A stretch of DNA of 56,811 bases from Phycisphaerales bacterium. GTDB lineage: Bacteria > Planctomycetota > Phycisphaerae > UBA1845 > Fen-1342. The notes under the pieces are model-generated. The model was not told the DNA's origin and made no database searches. It was given only the letters and a program-made list of their open reading frames with translations. This document shows positions 41,844 through 51,242 of the stretch, piece after piece (the stretch's first letter is position 1; each line of letters opens with the position of its first letter). A program made the position numbers and the translations under genes. The DNA is taken from the NCBI GenBank assembly GCA_016795025.1, contig JAEUIR010000004.1:1-56811 (forward strand). The letters run 5' to 3'.

Positions 41844-43747
41844 ATCGATTCGCCTCCGTTGTGTTGCTGTTTCATCAATGCCGCGACATGCTCCGCCAAC
41901 GTCTGCATGCGATATGGTTTTCGCAGGATGATCGTCACCTCATCAACCAAGTCGTCCACGGGCAAATCCACGGCGCCCGTGGCGACGATGACCGGCAGCC
42001 GGTCATCGTGGCCGCGGAGTTGCCGGACGCACTCACTCCCGGTGCATTTCGGCAAATCGGCGTCAACGAGCGCCAGCCGAACCTGTTCTCGCTGGGATCG
42101 AAGCGCGTCCAGAAACTCCTCGCCATTTGCGGAAAGGCTCACTCGATATCCCAGTGAGCGCAGTGTCGCGCCGATTAGCTCGCGGATCTGTTCATGATCT
42201 TCAGCGACGAGAATCAACTCGCCACGACCGCGCGATGCGTGCGAAGGAGTTGCGGGACTCCGCGGCGCGGTCAGCGGGGCCGCCGCGCGCGGCAAGGATA
42301 TTTCAAACGTCGTGCCGCGGTGCGGCGCGGATTGAACTTGGATGCGCCCTCCGTGCTCGCTCACGATGCCGTGAACGATCGAAAGGCCCAGCCCCGTTCC
42401 GTAGGTACGGTCCTTGGTTGTGAAAAACGGATCAAATATCCGTTCCTGCACATCCGGCGCGATCCCGACGCCGGTGTCGCTAATGCGCAACACGGCGGCG
42501 GCCGCAGTGCCTGGCACAGTCTGGTCTGCACGCGCGATGACAGTCACTTCGAGCTCCCCGCCTTCGGGCATCGCGTCTCGCGCGTTCACGGCCACATTCA
42601 AAATCACTTGTTGCAACTGCGCGTCGTCCGCGAGAATCCAGACGGGCTCTTCTCGGGGGATGTGCATGGTGATTCGAATGGATGCCGGCATGATCGGCCT
42701 GACGAGCCGAATCGCTTCATCCACGATGCGACACAAATCCACCAAGCGCTTATCGCCGACCGAGTGCTTCGAGAATGCGAGCATACCCCGCGTCACTCGG
42801 TTGCCCTGCTGCGCTACGTGCTCGATGGCATGCAGGGAGCGCTGCACTGGGTGCTCCGCCGGCAACTGGTCAGCCGCCATCGCCACGTGCCCAAAAATCG
42901 CGGTGATCAGGTTATTGAAGTCGTGAGCGACGCCTCCCGCAAGTTGACCAATTGTTTCCATGCGCTGCGCACGACGCAGTTGCTGCTCCAGCAATTTGCG
43001 TTCGGTGATGTCGAGTTCGATTCCAGCGATCGCCAGCGGTTCTTCGTTTGGGCCGGTGATAACGCGCCCCTTGGCGAAAGCCCATCCGGTGGTGCCGTCG
43101 TCGCGCGCAACGCGAAATTCGGCGCTGAAAGGCTCACGGTCTTTGATTGCTTTCGCCACCGCGGCCATCAGAGCGCCCATGTCCGAGGAAAGGACTCTTG
43201 ACAGCCTGGACTGAATAACCGCGCGACTTTGTTCCGCGTGGCTCGAATGCGCGAAGAGCGCGTCCGTGAAATCGGCGCTCCAGGTTTTCATCTTCGCGGT
43301 GTCGAGCGCAAACTGAAACTGCTCGGCAGATCGCGCGGACTCCGACTCGGCGACGCGCCGCAGGTGAATGCAATGGGCCATCATCAGTGCGCGATGGGCG
43401 TGACTCGCAAACGCAGCGGATTTCAAATCAGTTGGCGACCATGCGTCAAACTCGCAGTGGTTCAGGCCGGATTCCGCCGAAGCGGACGACGACTGCAACC
43501 GCACGAACGGCGTTTGAATCGATGATCCCCCCTGAGCGACGAGAGCCGGAATCAAGCCGTCCGTGGCGATCACCAAGTCCCAATGCGCTCTGTCACCCCC
43601 GCCTGCTTCCCACGCGCGGCTTGTAACGACATTCAAGTGATAACCGAATTTTTCGGCATCCGCGTGAAGCGCGGCCTCTATTGATGCGGACACGAATTCG
43701 TGCGGCGAGGCAATCAGGATTTGAATCGGCTCAGCATCCATGGCCAT
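41840..43747 (-). CDS. Hybrid histidine kinase
   Basis: 635 residues without a membrane segment, so it is cytoplasmic. The first 110 residues form a receiver-like fold without clear phosphorylation residues. A PAS domain follows (about 140-250, ending in IAGIELDITERK), then the HisKA helix with His275 in GGVAHDFNNL, a HATPase domain (Asn389 in NVAVNARDAMPEGG, DTGVGIAPD, GTGLGLSIVHG) and a C-terminal receiver (Glu516-Asp517, Asp562, Lys610). It probably autophosphorylates and passes phosphate to its own receiver or to the overlapping NarL-type regulator. A palindrome and a -10-like box lie immediately upstream. Confidence 0.94.
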   Translation of the reverse strand: MAMDAEPIQILIASPHEFVSASIEAALHADAEKFGYHLNVVTSRAWEAGGGDRAHWDLVIATDGLIPALVAQGGSSIQTPFVRLQSSSASAESGLNHCEFDAWSPTDLKSAAFASHAHRALMMAHCIHLRRVAESESARSAEQFQFALDTAKMKTWSADFTDALFAHSSHAEQSRAVIQSRLSRVLSSDMGALMAAVAKAIKDREPFSAEFRVARDDGTTGWAFAKGRVITGPNEEPLAIAGIELDITERKLLEQQLRRAQRMETIGQLAGGVAHDFNNLITAIFGHVAMAADQLPAEHPVQRSLHAIEHVAQQGNRVTRGMLAFSKHSVGDKRLVDLCRIVDEAIRLVRPIMPASIRITMHIPREEPVWILADDAQLQQVILNVAVNARDAMPEGGELEVTVIARADQTVPGTAAAAVLRISDTGVGIAPDVQERIFDPFFTTKDRTYGTGLGLSIVHGIVSEHGGRIQVQSAPHRGTTFEISLPRAAAPLTAPRSPATPSHASRGRGELILVAEDHEQIRELIGATLRSLGYRVSLSANGEEFLDALRSQREQVRLALVDADLPKCTGSECVRQLRGHDDRLPVIVATGAVDLPVDDLVDEVTIILRKPYRMQTLAEHVAALMKQQHNGGESI

Positions 43748-43749
43748 CT

Positions 43750-43785
43750 ATCCCACGCACCCGTCCTAGAGTGTGTGGGATTATA
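43750..43785 (-). promoter_or_regulatory. Promoter with operator-like palindrome before the kinase operon
   Basis: ATCCCACGCAC (43750-43760) and GTGTGTGGGAT (43771-43781) form an 11-bp inverted repeat with one mismatch and a ten-base spacer. TATAAT on the minus strand (43785-43780) overlaps the distal arm, 32 bases before the ATG. A dimeric regulator bound here would block or position polymerase. Confidence 0.5.
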
Positions 43786-43923
43786 CACGCGCGCATCCGA
43801 AAACGATGTCTGCGAACCATCACAGAAGTGAACTGGGTGAATACACGATGTTGACGCCCGTTCACATCGGTGCATGGGTGGCCAACATCTCGCTGACACG
43901 GGTGTTCGCCGGATGCCGGACCG

Positions 43924-46900
43924 CTACGGGCACCCTCCCGCCGCGATGCAAGCGACAAATGGGTCGATGTCAAAGTTGTTCACCGCGCCGTCTTGGTTCA
44001 CGTCGGAAGTCGCGATGACGCAATTCGGGTACGCAAGCGCATAAGCAGCCGTGTCGGTCAACGCCAGCACGAACGCGTCGATGTCAAAATTGTTGACCGA
44101 TCCGTCGCAGTTGGCGTCGCCTCGACAGTATGCTCCGGGCCCGCCGGGAACAATGCCGGCGTCCGCCGGATCGCTGCACGCGTCGATCTCGTCGGCGTCG
44201 TAGAAGCCGTCGGCGTCTCGATCGATGCCCATTCGCGTCCGTGCCACGAACGGAACCGCCGTCAGTGTTAACTCCGCGCCGGGAGCCGCGAGCGCCAGCA
44301 GATTTATTAGTGAAATTGTCTCGGCAGCCCGATCCGACTGAAACGTGCTGCTGCCGATGAAAACCCAGCCGCGCGGCTCGTCATTCAGGCTGGCCTTGGC
44401 AATCAGGCCGATTTTGTTCGAGTTTGCATGCGAAACGAGATTGTTGATGAGCGAAACTTGCGCCGGCGGCGCGCTCGAATAATCGACTACAGTCGTTTGT
44501 CGTCCGACTGCGGCGTGGCTGTCCTTGCTGGCGGTTCCCGGTGGAATAAAAATGTTGGTTGTCGAGCCCGCCGGCAGATCGGATCCTGACAAACTCAGGA
44601 TGAACGCCACCAGATCGGCCACCTCCTGATCGTTGTTGACACGAAACACCGGCTCCGAAACGAATCTCGCCAGCGAATCCACACTGCCGTCGTGCAGCAC
44701 GCCAAATCCCGCGCGACTGGATGTCTGCGTCATCTCGCAACCGACTTTTTCGTACGTGTTTCGAAGCTGCGGCACTTTGATCGCGCGATTCGACGAGCCA
44801 TCGGTTGAGACGAGGAAATGATGCCGCTCGCCGAGCGGCCCGACGGGAAAAGGCTGATACGAGGAGCCGGTCCAGGTGTAATCCGCGCTCGCGCCGGTCG
44901 GCAGCGTATGGCACGTCACGCACGCAAAGGCGTTGTTGTCCAGTCGCCGCGTCGTGCTGCGATAGAGCGTCATCCCATTTTGCGCGTTGCCGTTCGGCAG
45001 CGGCTGTCCCGCGCCGCCGAATCGGCCTGATTTGTAATGTCCCGGCAGCGGCAAACTCGCCGGCAGCGTGTTATCCAGATTTCGAAACGGATTCGGCGGA
45101 AATGTAATCGTCGCCAGAAAGTTCTCGAATTCCTGCATTTCCTGTTGCGTGAGCTGCGTGTCGTCGCCAAGCAACGACTCGAACGCGCCGTTAAATTCCT
45201 CAATGCCGTCCCGGTCACCGCGCCAATGTAGCGGCTCGAGACCGATGATTCCCTGCATCGTCTGCGTGGTCATGGGGCCTTTCATCGGATGAAAGTCACT
45301 GAACGGAGGCGACGTCGTTTGAGGCGTCAGGCCGGGAATGCCGCCACCCAGATTCTGGCCCGTCAGCGGCGCCATCGCGCCGGATGGATCACCCAGATCC
45401 CACGCGAGACGATCCATGCGGGCATCGACATGGCACGAGGCGCACGACACCTGACCCAACCCGCTCGTCAGTCGCGTGTCGTAAAAATGCCTGCGGCCGG
45501 CCTTGATCGCCGCGCTCGTGGGGTCAAAGAGGTCAACCGTATCGATTACCGCCAGCGCATCGGTGTCGATGACGCTCAGCGAACCTTCGAAGCGATTCAG
45601 CACGTACAGTCGCGATCGAGCCTGATCCAGCGCGCCCCCGATCGGTCCTTCGCCCACGTCGATCACCTGTGTCGCCCCGCTGCGCTGACCCTCGGCGTCA
45701 ATGACAATCACGCTGTTCGAACCCATGCCGGTCACAAACCCGCGCGTGCCGCTTGCGTCCCAAACCACGCCGCGCGGATCGCCGATTGACAGATCGCGCA
45801 CTGCCTGAGGCTCGGTTGAAGTCGAGTAATCCAAGTGCGGATTCAGGTCTCGCAGAACCGCGGCCCCCGGTTGCGACGGATCCACGATTCCGATTTCAGC
45901 ACGAACGAAAATGCCGTTGACGTTCGGCTCGAAGCGAACTTCATTGATTGCATCCGTTCCGACAACGCAAATCGCGCCTGTAGCCGGATTCACATTGAGG
46001 CTCATCACGATATTCATCAGGCCGTTGATGTATGTCAGCGCTAGCGTATTCGCGTCGATGACCGCAATGTCATGATCCGGAAGCGTCCAGCCCACCGGCC
46101 GGCCGGAAAGTCCGGCGTTCGGTCCGCTGACCAGGTTCGTCCAGTCACGATTGTTGTCGTCCATCCACCGGCCAAGCGCGTCGCGCTTTACGATCATGCC
46201 GACATTCGGCGGATTCGGCAGTCCGGCCGCGATCGGCGGGTTGAACTGCGAGCCGTCGTTCGGCGGTGGATTCTGGCCGGCGTACGGCCCGACTGGCTCG
46301 TTCACGGCGTTTGGCGGAAAGCCGATGATTGTGCCATCCGCCCCGCCTCCGAGAATCGTTGATGCATTGCCCGACTCCCAGATGCCGACATACACCGTTT
46401 GGCCGTCCGGGCTGACCGCCATCGAGCGCGGATCCTCAGCGTCGATGTCAATCGAAATGGGCGCGGTATTCGGCGCAGCCGGGTCATAGACTTGGACCTG
46501 GTTCGCCTGCGAACAGGACACAAAGGCCCTTTGCGCCGTGCCTGCGAACACGACATCAAAGGGTTCGTCCGCCGTTGTAATCGTGTTTATGACGCGGCCA
46601 GTTGGTAGATCAACAATGCTGATGCTGTCGCTGATATGGTTGACGACCCATGCTTCGGCGTTGGTTCGCGCGCGCACGGACACCGGGTCGATACCGACGG
46701 GAATCGACATGAGGTGACGCGGTCGCTGGCCGGTGATGTCAAAAACCTCGATTCGCGCATCCGGCGTGTTCGTCACGAGCAATCGCGTGCCGTCCGGCGT
46801 GATCTCGGTTGGATGGATGGGGTGGTTTTCCCAGTTGACGAACGTGTTTTGTGCGACAGCCGACGACGTCGCCGCCCCGCAAACGGCCGCGAAGGTCAGC

Positions 46901-46962
46901 CTTGCCGCCGATCGACAAAATCGCGATGCAGCTTGACCGCCAACCCAATGAAGATCGCTCAT
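43924..46962 (-). CDS. Beta-propeller / diheme cytochrome c / dockerin fusion protein
   Basis: 1012 residues; GGAGG lies six bases before the ATG. After a signal (LTFAAVCGAATSSAVAQ) comes a YncE-like seven-bladed propeller (about 40-480; ITPDGTRLLVTNTPDARIEVF, MAVSPDGQTVYVGIW, ARSRLYVLNRFEGSLSVID). Two c-type heme sites follow: CASCH (507-511) and CVTCH (681-685), in a layout like di-heme cytochrome c peroxidase/MauG proteins. The last 75 residues hold two dockerin-like EF-hands ([33 protein letters not shown]). It is probably an extracytoplasmic redox protein docked to a surface complex. A divergent promoter is shared with nothing; the gap 43748-43923 holds only the kinase promoter. Confidence 0.88.
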   Translation of the reverse strand: MSDLHWVGGQAASRFCRSAARLTFAAVCGAATSSAVAQNTFVNWENHPIHPTEITPDGTRLLVTNTPDARIEVFDITGQRPRHLMSIPVGIDPVSVRARTNAEAWVVNHISDSISIVDLPTGRVINTITTADEPFDVVFAGTAQRAFVSCSQANQVQVYDPAAPNTAPISIDIDAEDPRSMAVSPDGQTVYVGIWESGNASTILGGGADGTIIGFPPNAVNEPVGPYAGQNPPPNDGSQFNPPIAAGLPNPPNVGMIVKRDALGRWMDDNNRDWTNLVSGPNAGLSGRPVGWTLPDHDIAVIDANTLALTYINGLMNIVMSLNVNPATGAICVVGTDAINEVRFEPNVNGIFVRAEIGIVDPSQPGAAVLRDLNPHLDYSTSTEPQAVRDLSIGDPRGVVWDASGTRGFVTGMGSNSVIVIDAEGQRSGATQVIDVGEGPIGGALDQARSRLYVLNRFEGSLSVIDTDALAVIDTVDLFDPTSAAIKAGRRHFYDTRLTSGLGQVSCASCHVDARMDRLAWDLGDPSGAMAPLTGQNLGGGIPGLTPQTTSPPFSDFHPMKGPMTTQTMQGIIGLEPLHWRGDRDGIEEFNGAFESLLGDDTQLTQQEMQEFENFLATITFPPNPFRNLDNTLPASLPLPGHYKSGRFGGAGQPLPNGNAQNGMTLYRSTTRRLDNNAFACVTCHTLPTGASADYTWTGSSYQPFPVGPLGERHHFLVSTDGSSNRAIKVPQLRNTYEKVGCEMTQTSSRAGFGVLHDGSVDSLARFVSEPVFRVNNDQEVADLVAFILSLSGSDLPAGSTTNIFIPPGTASKDSHAAVGRQTTVVDYSSAPPAQVSLINNLVSHANSNKIGLIAKASLNDEPRGWVFIGSSTFQSDRAAETISLINLLALAAPGAELTLTAVPFVARTRMGIDRDADGFYDADEIDACSDPADAGIVPGGPGAYCRGDANCDGSVNNFDIDAFVLALTDTAAYALAYPNCVIATSDVNQDGAVNNFDIDPFVACIAAGGCP

Positions 46963-47097
46963 TTCTTGCCTCCAGGTCGATCAGACTGAGAAATCCGAGT
47001 GCGATGCCAGTTAGACCAGTATAGCAGCAGCCTGGTTAGGCACGATGAGATTTGTCAGCGTCCGCGCGTGATTGGTGCTCCGGCGTCCGTAACCACT

Positions 47098-48297
47098 TCA
47101 ATCGGCTACGCGTTCAATCGCCACAGCGGTAACGTCGTCGGCGGGATGCAGCGACCCGGTCTGTCGATCCAGATGGCGATTGAGACCGGCGATGACCTGC
47201 TCCGCGCGCAGTCCGCGCCATCCATGAACAAGAGAAGTGAACCGCGGCGGCGCGTCGCTGTCTTCACGCGGATCGACGAGCAGCTCTTCGATGCCATCGG
47301 TGTACAGCAGGATTTTCTCGCCGGGGTTGAGCGTGAAACGCAGTTCTGGAAACTCGTCGCCGACGTCCGCGACACCCAGCAGCGCCCCGTCAGACCGAAG
47401 CTCTTCGAGCGTCCCGTCGGCGCGGAACAGGATCGGATAAGGATGCCCCGCGCGCGACAGCCGAACCTCGCCGCTGCGCGGGTTGACGGTGCCATACACC
47501 GCCGTCACAAATTGCTGGCTCGGCAGACGGGCGCTCAACAGCGACTCGTTCAGCGACGCGACCACATTCGCCGGGTCGATCAGCGCGTATTCGCGGCCGG
47601 AAACCCGCTTGGTGATCAGCGCTTGTCGCAGGAACATGGTGAGCAATCCGGCCGCGAGGCCGTGCCCCATCGCATCCGCGATGAAGAACGCCACGTGCTC
47701 CTCGTCGAGCCTGAACAGATCGTAAAAATCTCCGCTGACCCACGAAGCGGGTCGATATGTCGCGCCGAATGCCAGCCCCTGCACGCTCGGGTATTCGCGC
47801 GGCAGAAAATCACGCTGTAAGCGGCCGGCCAGCCGCAGTTCCTGATCGATCTCGCTGAAATAGCGGTTGAGCTGCGCGCCGAGCCGATGCAAATTGTCGA
47901 TCTCTCGCCCCATGCGACGGATCAGCGGCGCCTGATGCGCGATGGCGGCCAGACGGCCCACGACTTCCTCGCATGTTGCGTTCGCCGGAACACCATCGAG
48001 CAGTCCGTCGGACGACGACGCGGCGAGTCCCGCGTTACCCCATACGAGCGTTCCGATGCGGAAGCGCGTCAGGTCGGCGAGCGCGCCGAGCAGCACCGGC
48101 TGCGCGGAATCCGCGCTATCCTCCGGAAGAATGATCGCCGCTGCGTCAAACGCGACGGAATCTTCCGCCAATGTACTGCCGAGTTCGAGACACGCCGTTC
48201 GGAAACCACGGGCGCGCAACGCGGCGTCGACGCCATTTGTGCGGACGGAGTATCCACTCAATATCAGAACGCTGGAGTGTCCGGTCATTCTTGCCAC
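47098..48297 (-). CDS. SpoIIE/RsbU-type serine phosphatase
   Basis: 399 residues. The first 130 residues look like a degenerate receiver domain. A helical linker (about 130-160, EIDNLHRLGAQLNRYFSEIDQELRLAGRLQRDFLP) joins it to the PP2C-like domain with WVSGDFYDLF, FIADAMGHGLAAGLL, ILLYTDGIEELL and PADDVTAVAIERV, the Asp residues of which bind two metal ions. Such enzymes dephosphorylate anti-sigma antagonists in partner-switching pathways; no antagonist or RsbW-type kinase gene is nearby. The GTG at 48297 lacks a good RBS; the ATG three codons later is an alternative start. It lies 90 bases after a DUF192 gene on the same strand. Confidence 0.92.
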   Translation of the reverse strand: MARMTGHSSVLILSGYSVRTNGVDAALRARGFRTACLELGSTLAEDSVAFDAAAIILPEDSADSAQPVLLGALADLTRFRIGTLVWGNAGLAASSSDGLLDGVPANATCEEVVGRLAAIAHQAPLIRRMGREIDNLHRLGAQLNRYFSEIDQELRLAGRLQRDFLPREYPSVQGLAFGATYRPASWVSGDFYDLFRLDEEHVAFFIADAMGHGLAAGLLTMFLRQALITKRVSGREYALIDPANVVASLNESLLSARLPSQQFVTAVYGTVNPRSGEVRLSRAGHPYPILFRADGTLEELRSDGALLGVADVGDEFPELRFTLNPGEKILLYTDGIEELLVDPREDSDAPPRFTSLVHGWRGLRAEQVIAGLNRHLDRQTGSLHPADDVTAVAIERVAD

Positions 48298-48387
48298 GAG
48301 GCTGTTATGGGCGGATATTTCGCGGACCGAACGGCGAGACGCGTCGCCGCGCGATCGGAATTCCGGCCTAATCGAACCTTCGTGTAC

Positions 48388-48942
48388 TTAGGGGGTGGGC
48401 TTAAGTATGTCCTGCGGGATATCGAGGCGATCGCCTTCGCGAATCCCGAGTTTCTCGAACGATCCGGCTTTCATTTCCAGCGCAAACATGGCCGGCTCGC
48501 CGGATGGAAACGTATTCAGCGTGAGCGGCGGCATCTGCCAGATGCGCACAATCGTGCCATCCATGCGGGCGAACGCGATGTCGAGCGGCGTGACGGTGTT
48601 ACGCATCCAGAAACCAAGCAGCCGCTCATCCGGAAAAACAAACAGCATGCCTTGCGTGTCGCCGAGTTCTTCCGGTTGAACGAACATCAGGCCCTCGGTG
48701 CGGTGGGCCTCGTCCTGCGCGAGCCAGACCGTGATGGTTTTGCCGTTCACCGAAATCGCAGCGGTCTCAAGGCCATCCAAGGGGAATTTCCTTCGAGAGT
48801 CGCTGCTCGCATCTCGAGCGGCGGTGCTGCCGCCGGAGTTGTCATTGCTATTGGTGGCGGATTGAGACGTGTTGCCGACGCAGCCGAAAATCAGCGATCC
48901 AAGCGAAAGCGCCGTGACGAGCAGCGAGCGACATTTTTTCAT
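48388..48942 (-). CDS. DUF192 lipoprotein
   Basis: 184 residues from the ATG at 48942, with AGGGA eight bases upstream. The signal SLLVTALSLGSLIFGC has a lipobox, followed by a Ser/Asn-rich spacer. The DUF192 core is VWLAQDEAHRTEGLMFVQPEELGDTQGMLFVFPDERLLGFWMRNTVTPLDIAFARMDGTIVRI and ends ALEMKAGSFEKLGIREGDRL. The domain is widespread in bacteria, usually exported, and its role is unknown. The longer reading to 49059 is rejected for lack of a signal and an RBS. Confidence 0.92.
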   Translation of the reverse strand: MKKCRSLLVTALSLGSLIFGCVGNTSQSATNSNDNSGGSTAARDASSDSRRKFPLDGLETAAISVNGKTITVWLAQDEAHRTEGLMFVQPEELGDTQGMLFVFPDERLLGFWMRNTVTPLDIAFARMDGTIVRIWQMPPLTLNTFPSGEPAMFALEMKAGSFEKLGIREGDRLDIPQDILKPTP

Positions 48943-49063
48943 CGGCCAAGTCCCTGCCCTGCGGAAATCGCTGGATGACGGACGAATCTCGCCGGCACCG
49001 CCGCGGGAATTGTAGCGGCCCGCCACGCTTCCGCGACCAACTATGCCAATCCGCGCCACTCAC

Positions 49064-49150
49064 GCCCAGCCGAACAGAGCCACGCAGGCGTTACCGAACC
49101 GCTCCCGGAAGGAAGCGGACGCCTGGCGGCGCGGCGAGCGCTTTGTCAGG
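49064..49150. repeat. Weak relative of the 78-bp element
   Basis: CCGGAAGGAAGCGGACGCC (49105-49123) matches the family 1 core at 14 of 19 bases compared with copy A, and shares CGGAAGGAAGCG exactly with the copy at 21879-21897. The terminal inverted repeats are not recognisable. It lies between rpmH and the DUF192 gene. Confidence 0.4.
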
Positions 49151-49155
49151 GTTCT

Positions 49156-49293
49156 TTAGTCTTTAACGTTCACCCGGCGTCCAAGACGGCGCTTGCGATT
49201 CACCATCTTGCGCCCGTCATGTGTGCGCATGCGCGCCAAAAACCCAAATTGCCGTTTGCGCTTGGTTTTGCTTCGACGATGCGGAATTCGCAT
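49156..49293 (-). CDS. rpmH: Ribosomal protein L34
   Basis: 45 residues, strongly basic: RRSKTKRKRQFGFLARMRTHDGRKMVNRKRRLGRR matches the L34 pattern (K-R-K-R-x-x-GF-x-x-RM-x-T-x-x-GR-x-x-x-x-x-R-R-x-x-GR). It is part of the 50S subunit. AAGG with about seven bases to the ATG at 49293 supports that start over a longer frame to 49344. rpmH normally precedes rnpA near the origin, but neither rnpA, dnaA nor yidC is present here. Confidence 0.9.
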   Translation of the reverse strand: MRIPHRRSKTKRKRQFGFLARMRTHDGRKMVNRKRRLGRRVNVKD

Positions 49294-49493
49294 GATTGCA
49301 CCTTTGTATCGCTGTGCCGCAGCGCCTGAGCGCGATGCAGCCATTCGAGTCGCATATTATGCCAGATTCCTGAATCAGCGCCAACCGGCAAATTGCTCGC
49401 CGCCGGCGGCCGCGCGATCTCGCGCAACCGCCGCCAGCGTATTATCGGAAAGCAGGTCATCCCGCTCTAAACGGACAAAACCGTCCGCGGAGC

Positions 49494-51242
49494 TTAGCCG
49501 GGAAGAATGTTCACAAACGCGTTGATGTCGAAGTTGTTCACCGCACCATCGCCGTTTACGTCCCCATGCATTCGATCACAGCCGGGATACTCAACGGCAT
49601 ACGCTTCCGCATCGCCCAAGGCCGTCACAAACGCGTCGATGTCGAAGTTGTCGACGCGGCCATCGCAATTCAAATCACCCGTGGTGGCCATCGGGACATC
49701 GGCGGTAAACGTGACGTTGTTGGGTGTATGTGGTTTGAACAATCCGAGTGTGGCGTCCGCTCTGGTTGACCGCCGATCGCATTCGAACCAGAAGTTGTAC
49801 ATCGTTCCCCAGCGCAAGGCGTTGGAGTTGGGGTTCTGCTCAAAGGTCTGCGGGCTGCGCCAAGTGATCCCGTCCGCTGCCACATCGACGACCCAGTCGG
49901 CGTTCGAATACGGTTCGCCCGAGTGGTAATCCACGTCACGGAAGCCGATGTTGGTCACAGTTGCGAGCGGCGGAAGCGGGACGCGGAACGAGCCGCCGGA
50001 CCGGTCGGAAGTGAGGTTGTAGACCGCGTAGTCATACCGGAAGTTTCCGTTCGGCAGCGACGTGACCTTAAACGCATACCAGAATCGCCCCTCGGACGGC
50101 ACATCGACCTGCCCGATGTTCACAGTCGGATCGGGTGTATTCGCGCCCAGCCCATGATCGCGCCATGCCTGAATGCCGGGAACCGCCTGCTGCATCGCGC
50201 CCTGAAAAGTCAGATTTCGCGTGCCGGCCGCAACCGTCACACGCTTGTACGATGCGTTGTTATTGCGATTCCCCGCCGTGGCATCGTCAGTTCCGACGTA
50301 AAGGCCGTCCATAAAATACAGCGCGTTCGGCGTGGTCAGGTCAGTATCGAGCACTTGGCAGCGGCGGAAGATGGCATTGCCGCTGGTGCCGGCGAAAGCG
50401 CCGATCGTGCCGGTGTAGGCGTTAATGACGGAGCGCGGAGCGAGTCGCGGCTGCGACGCATTCCAGCCCGAGCCATATACATCGAGGCAGCCGGAGCCGA
50501 GCACATTGCCGCCTTGACCGTTGCAGTTCATGCCGCAGCCGTTGCCCGCGGCCGCGCAGCACGCTGTCTTTGCGAAACCGAGGCCGATCTGAATCAGGCG
50601 GCCGTCGGACAAACGGAACATGTTAAAGCCGATCGCCGGCGTGCCGTTGTTGGTCCACAGCAGGTTCTGATTGCCGATGTTGCAGGTGTTCGTTCCGAAC
50701 GAATACGCGCGAATGGCGCCGACCACGCCGTGATTGTCGGACGAGGTGCAATCGGTGTATTTCACGTCCGGACCGGCGGAGGACAACCCGCCTTCGATCG
50801 GCTCGCTGGCCGGCCAAAAGCTGATGGTCAGTTGGAAATCGCTGGACTCGCCGCCATATCCCAACACGTGAACAAAGATATGGTCACCGCCCTGGATCAT
50901 CGTGGCCACGGCTGATTGCTGGCCACAACCGTCGTCGTCACTGGCGATCATTTCACCACCATCCGCCGGCATCGCACTCCACAACTCAATGACCGTGTCA
51001 GCCGTGGTTCCGTCGCAGGTCGTGAACGTCGCCGTACCGAATTCGGGCGCCTGGTAGGCGTACCAAAGGCCCAAGACGCGCTCGCCGCGCGTGGCCGACT
51101 CAAACCTTCCGGGGAACAAGCCCTCGTTGACAGCTTGCGCTTGCGTGCCGAAAGCCTGTTGTGCCATGACCGCGCTGCTCAGCAGCCCCGAATACAGGGC
51201 CGCGCAGACGATCCAACCGCGCTTTGGGAATACACTTCGCAT
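49494..51242 (-). CDS. Exported dockerin-like protein
   Basis: 582 residues; AGGAG lies seven bases before the ATG. The signal is GWIVCAALYSGLLSSAVMAQQ. The N-terminal 130 residues (FTTCDGTTADTVIELWSAMPADGG, SDDDGCGQQSAVATM) resemble a pre-peptidase C-terminal (PPC-like) beta domain. The central part contains Cys-rich, Asn/Gly-rich segments (CCAAAGNGCGMNCNGQGGNVLG) without a recognised family. The C-terminus has two dockerin-like EF-hands, GDLNCDGRVDNFDIDAF and DVNGDGAVNNFDINAF. It is a secreted or surface protein of unknown substrate, placed between rpmH and another dockerin gene. Confidence 0.85.
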   Translation of the reverse strand: MRSVFPKRGWIVCAALYSGLLSSAVMAQQAFGTQAQAVNEGLFPGRFESATRGERVLGLWYAYQAPEFGTATFTTCDGTTADTVIELWSAMPADGGEMIASDDDGCGQQSAVATMIQGGDHIFVHVLGYGGESSDFQLTISFWPASEPIEGGLSSAGPDVKYTDCTSSDNHGVVGAIRAYSFGTNTCNIGNQNLLWTNNGTPAIGFNMFRLSDGRLIQIGLGFAKTACCAAAGNGCGMNCNGQGGNVLGSGCLDVYGSGWNASQPRLAPRSVINAYTGTIGAFAGTSGNAIFRRCQVLDTDLTTPNALYFMDGLYVGTDDATAGNRNNNASYKRVTVAAGTRNLTFQGAMQQAVPGIQAWRDHGLGANTPDPTVNIGQVDVPSEGRFWYAFKVTSLPNGNFRYDYAVYNLTSDRSGGSFRVPLPPLATVTNIGFRDVDYHSGEPYSNADWVVDVAADGITWRSPQTFEQNPNSNALRWGTMYNFWFECDRRSTRADATLGLFKPHTPNNVTFTADVPMATTGDLNCDGRVDNFDIDAFVTALGDAEAYAVEYPGCDRMHGDVNGDGAVNNFDINAFVNILPG

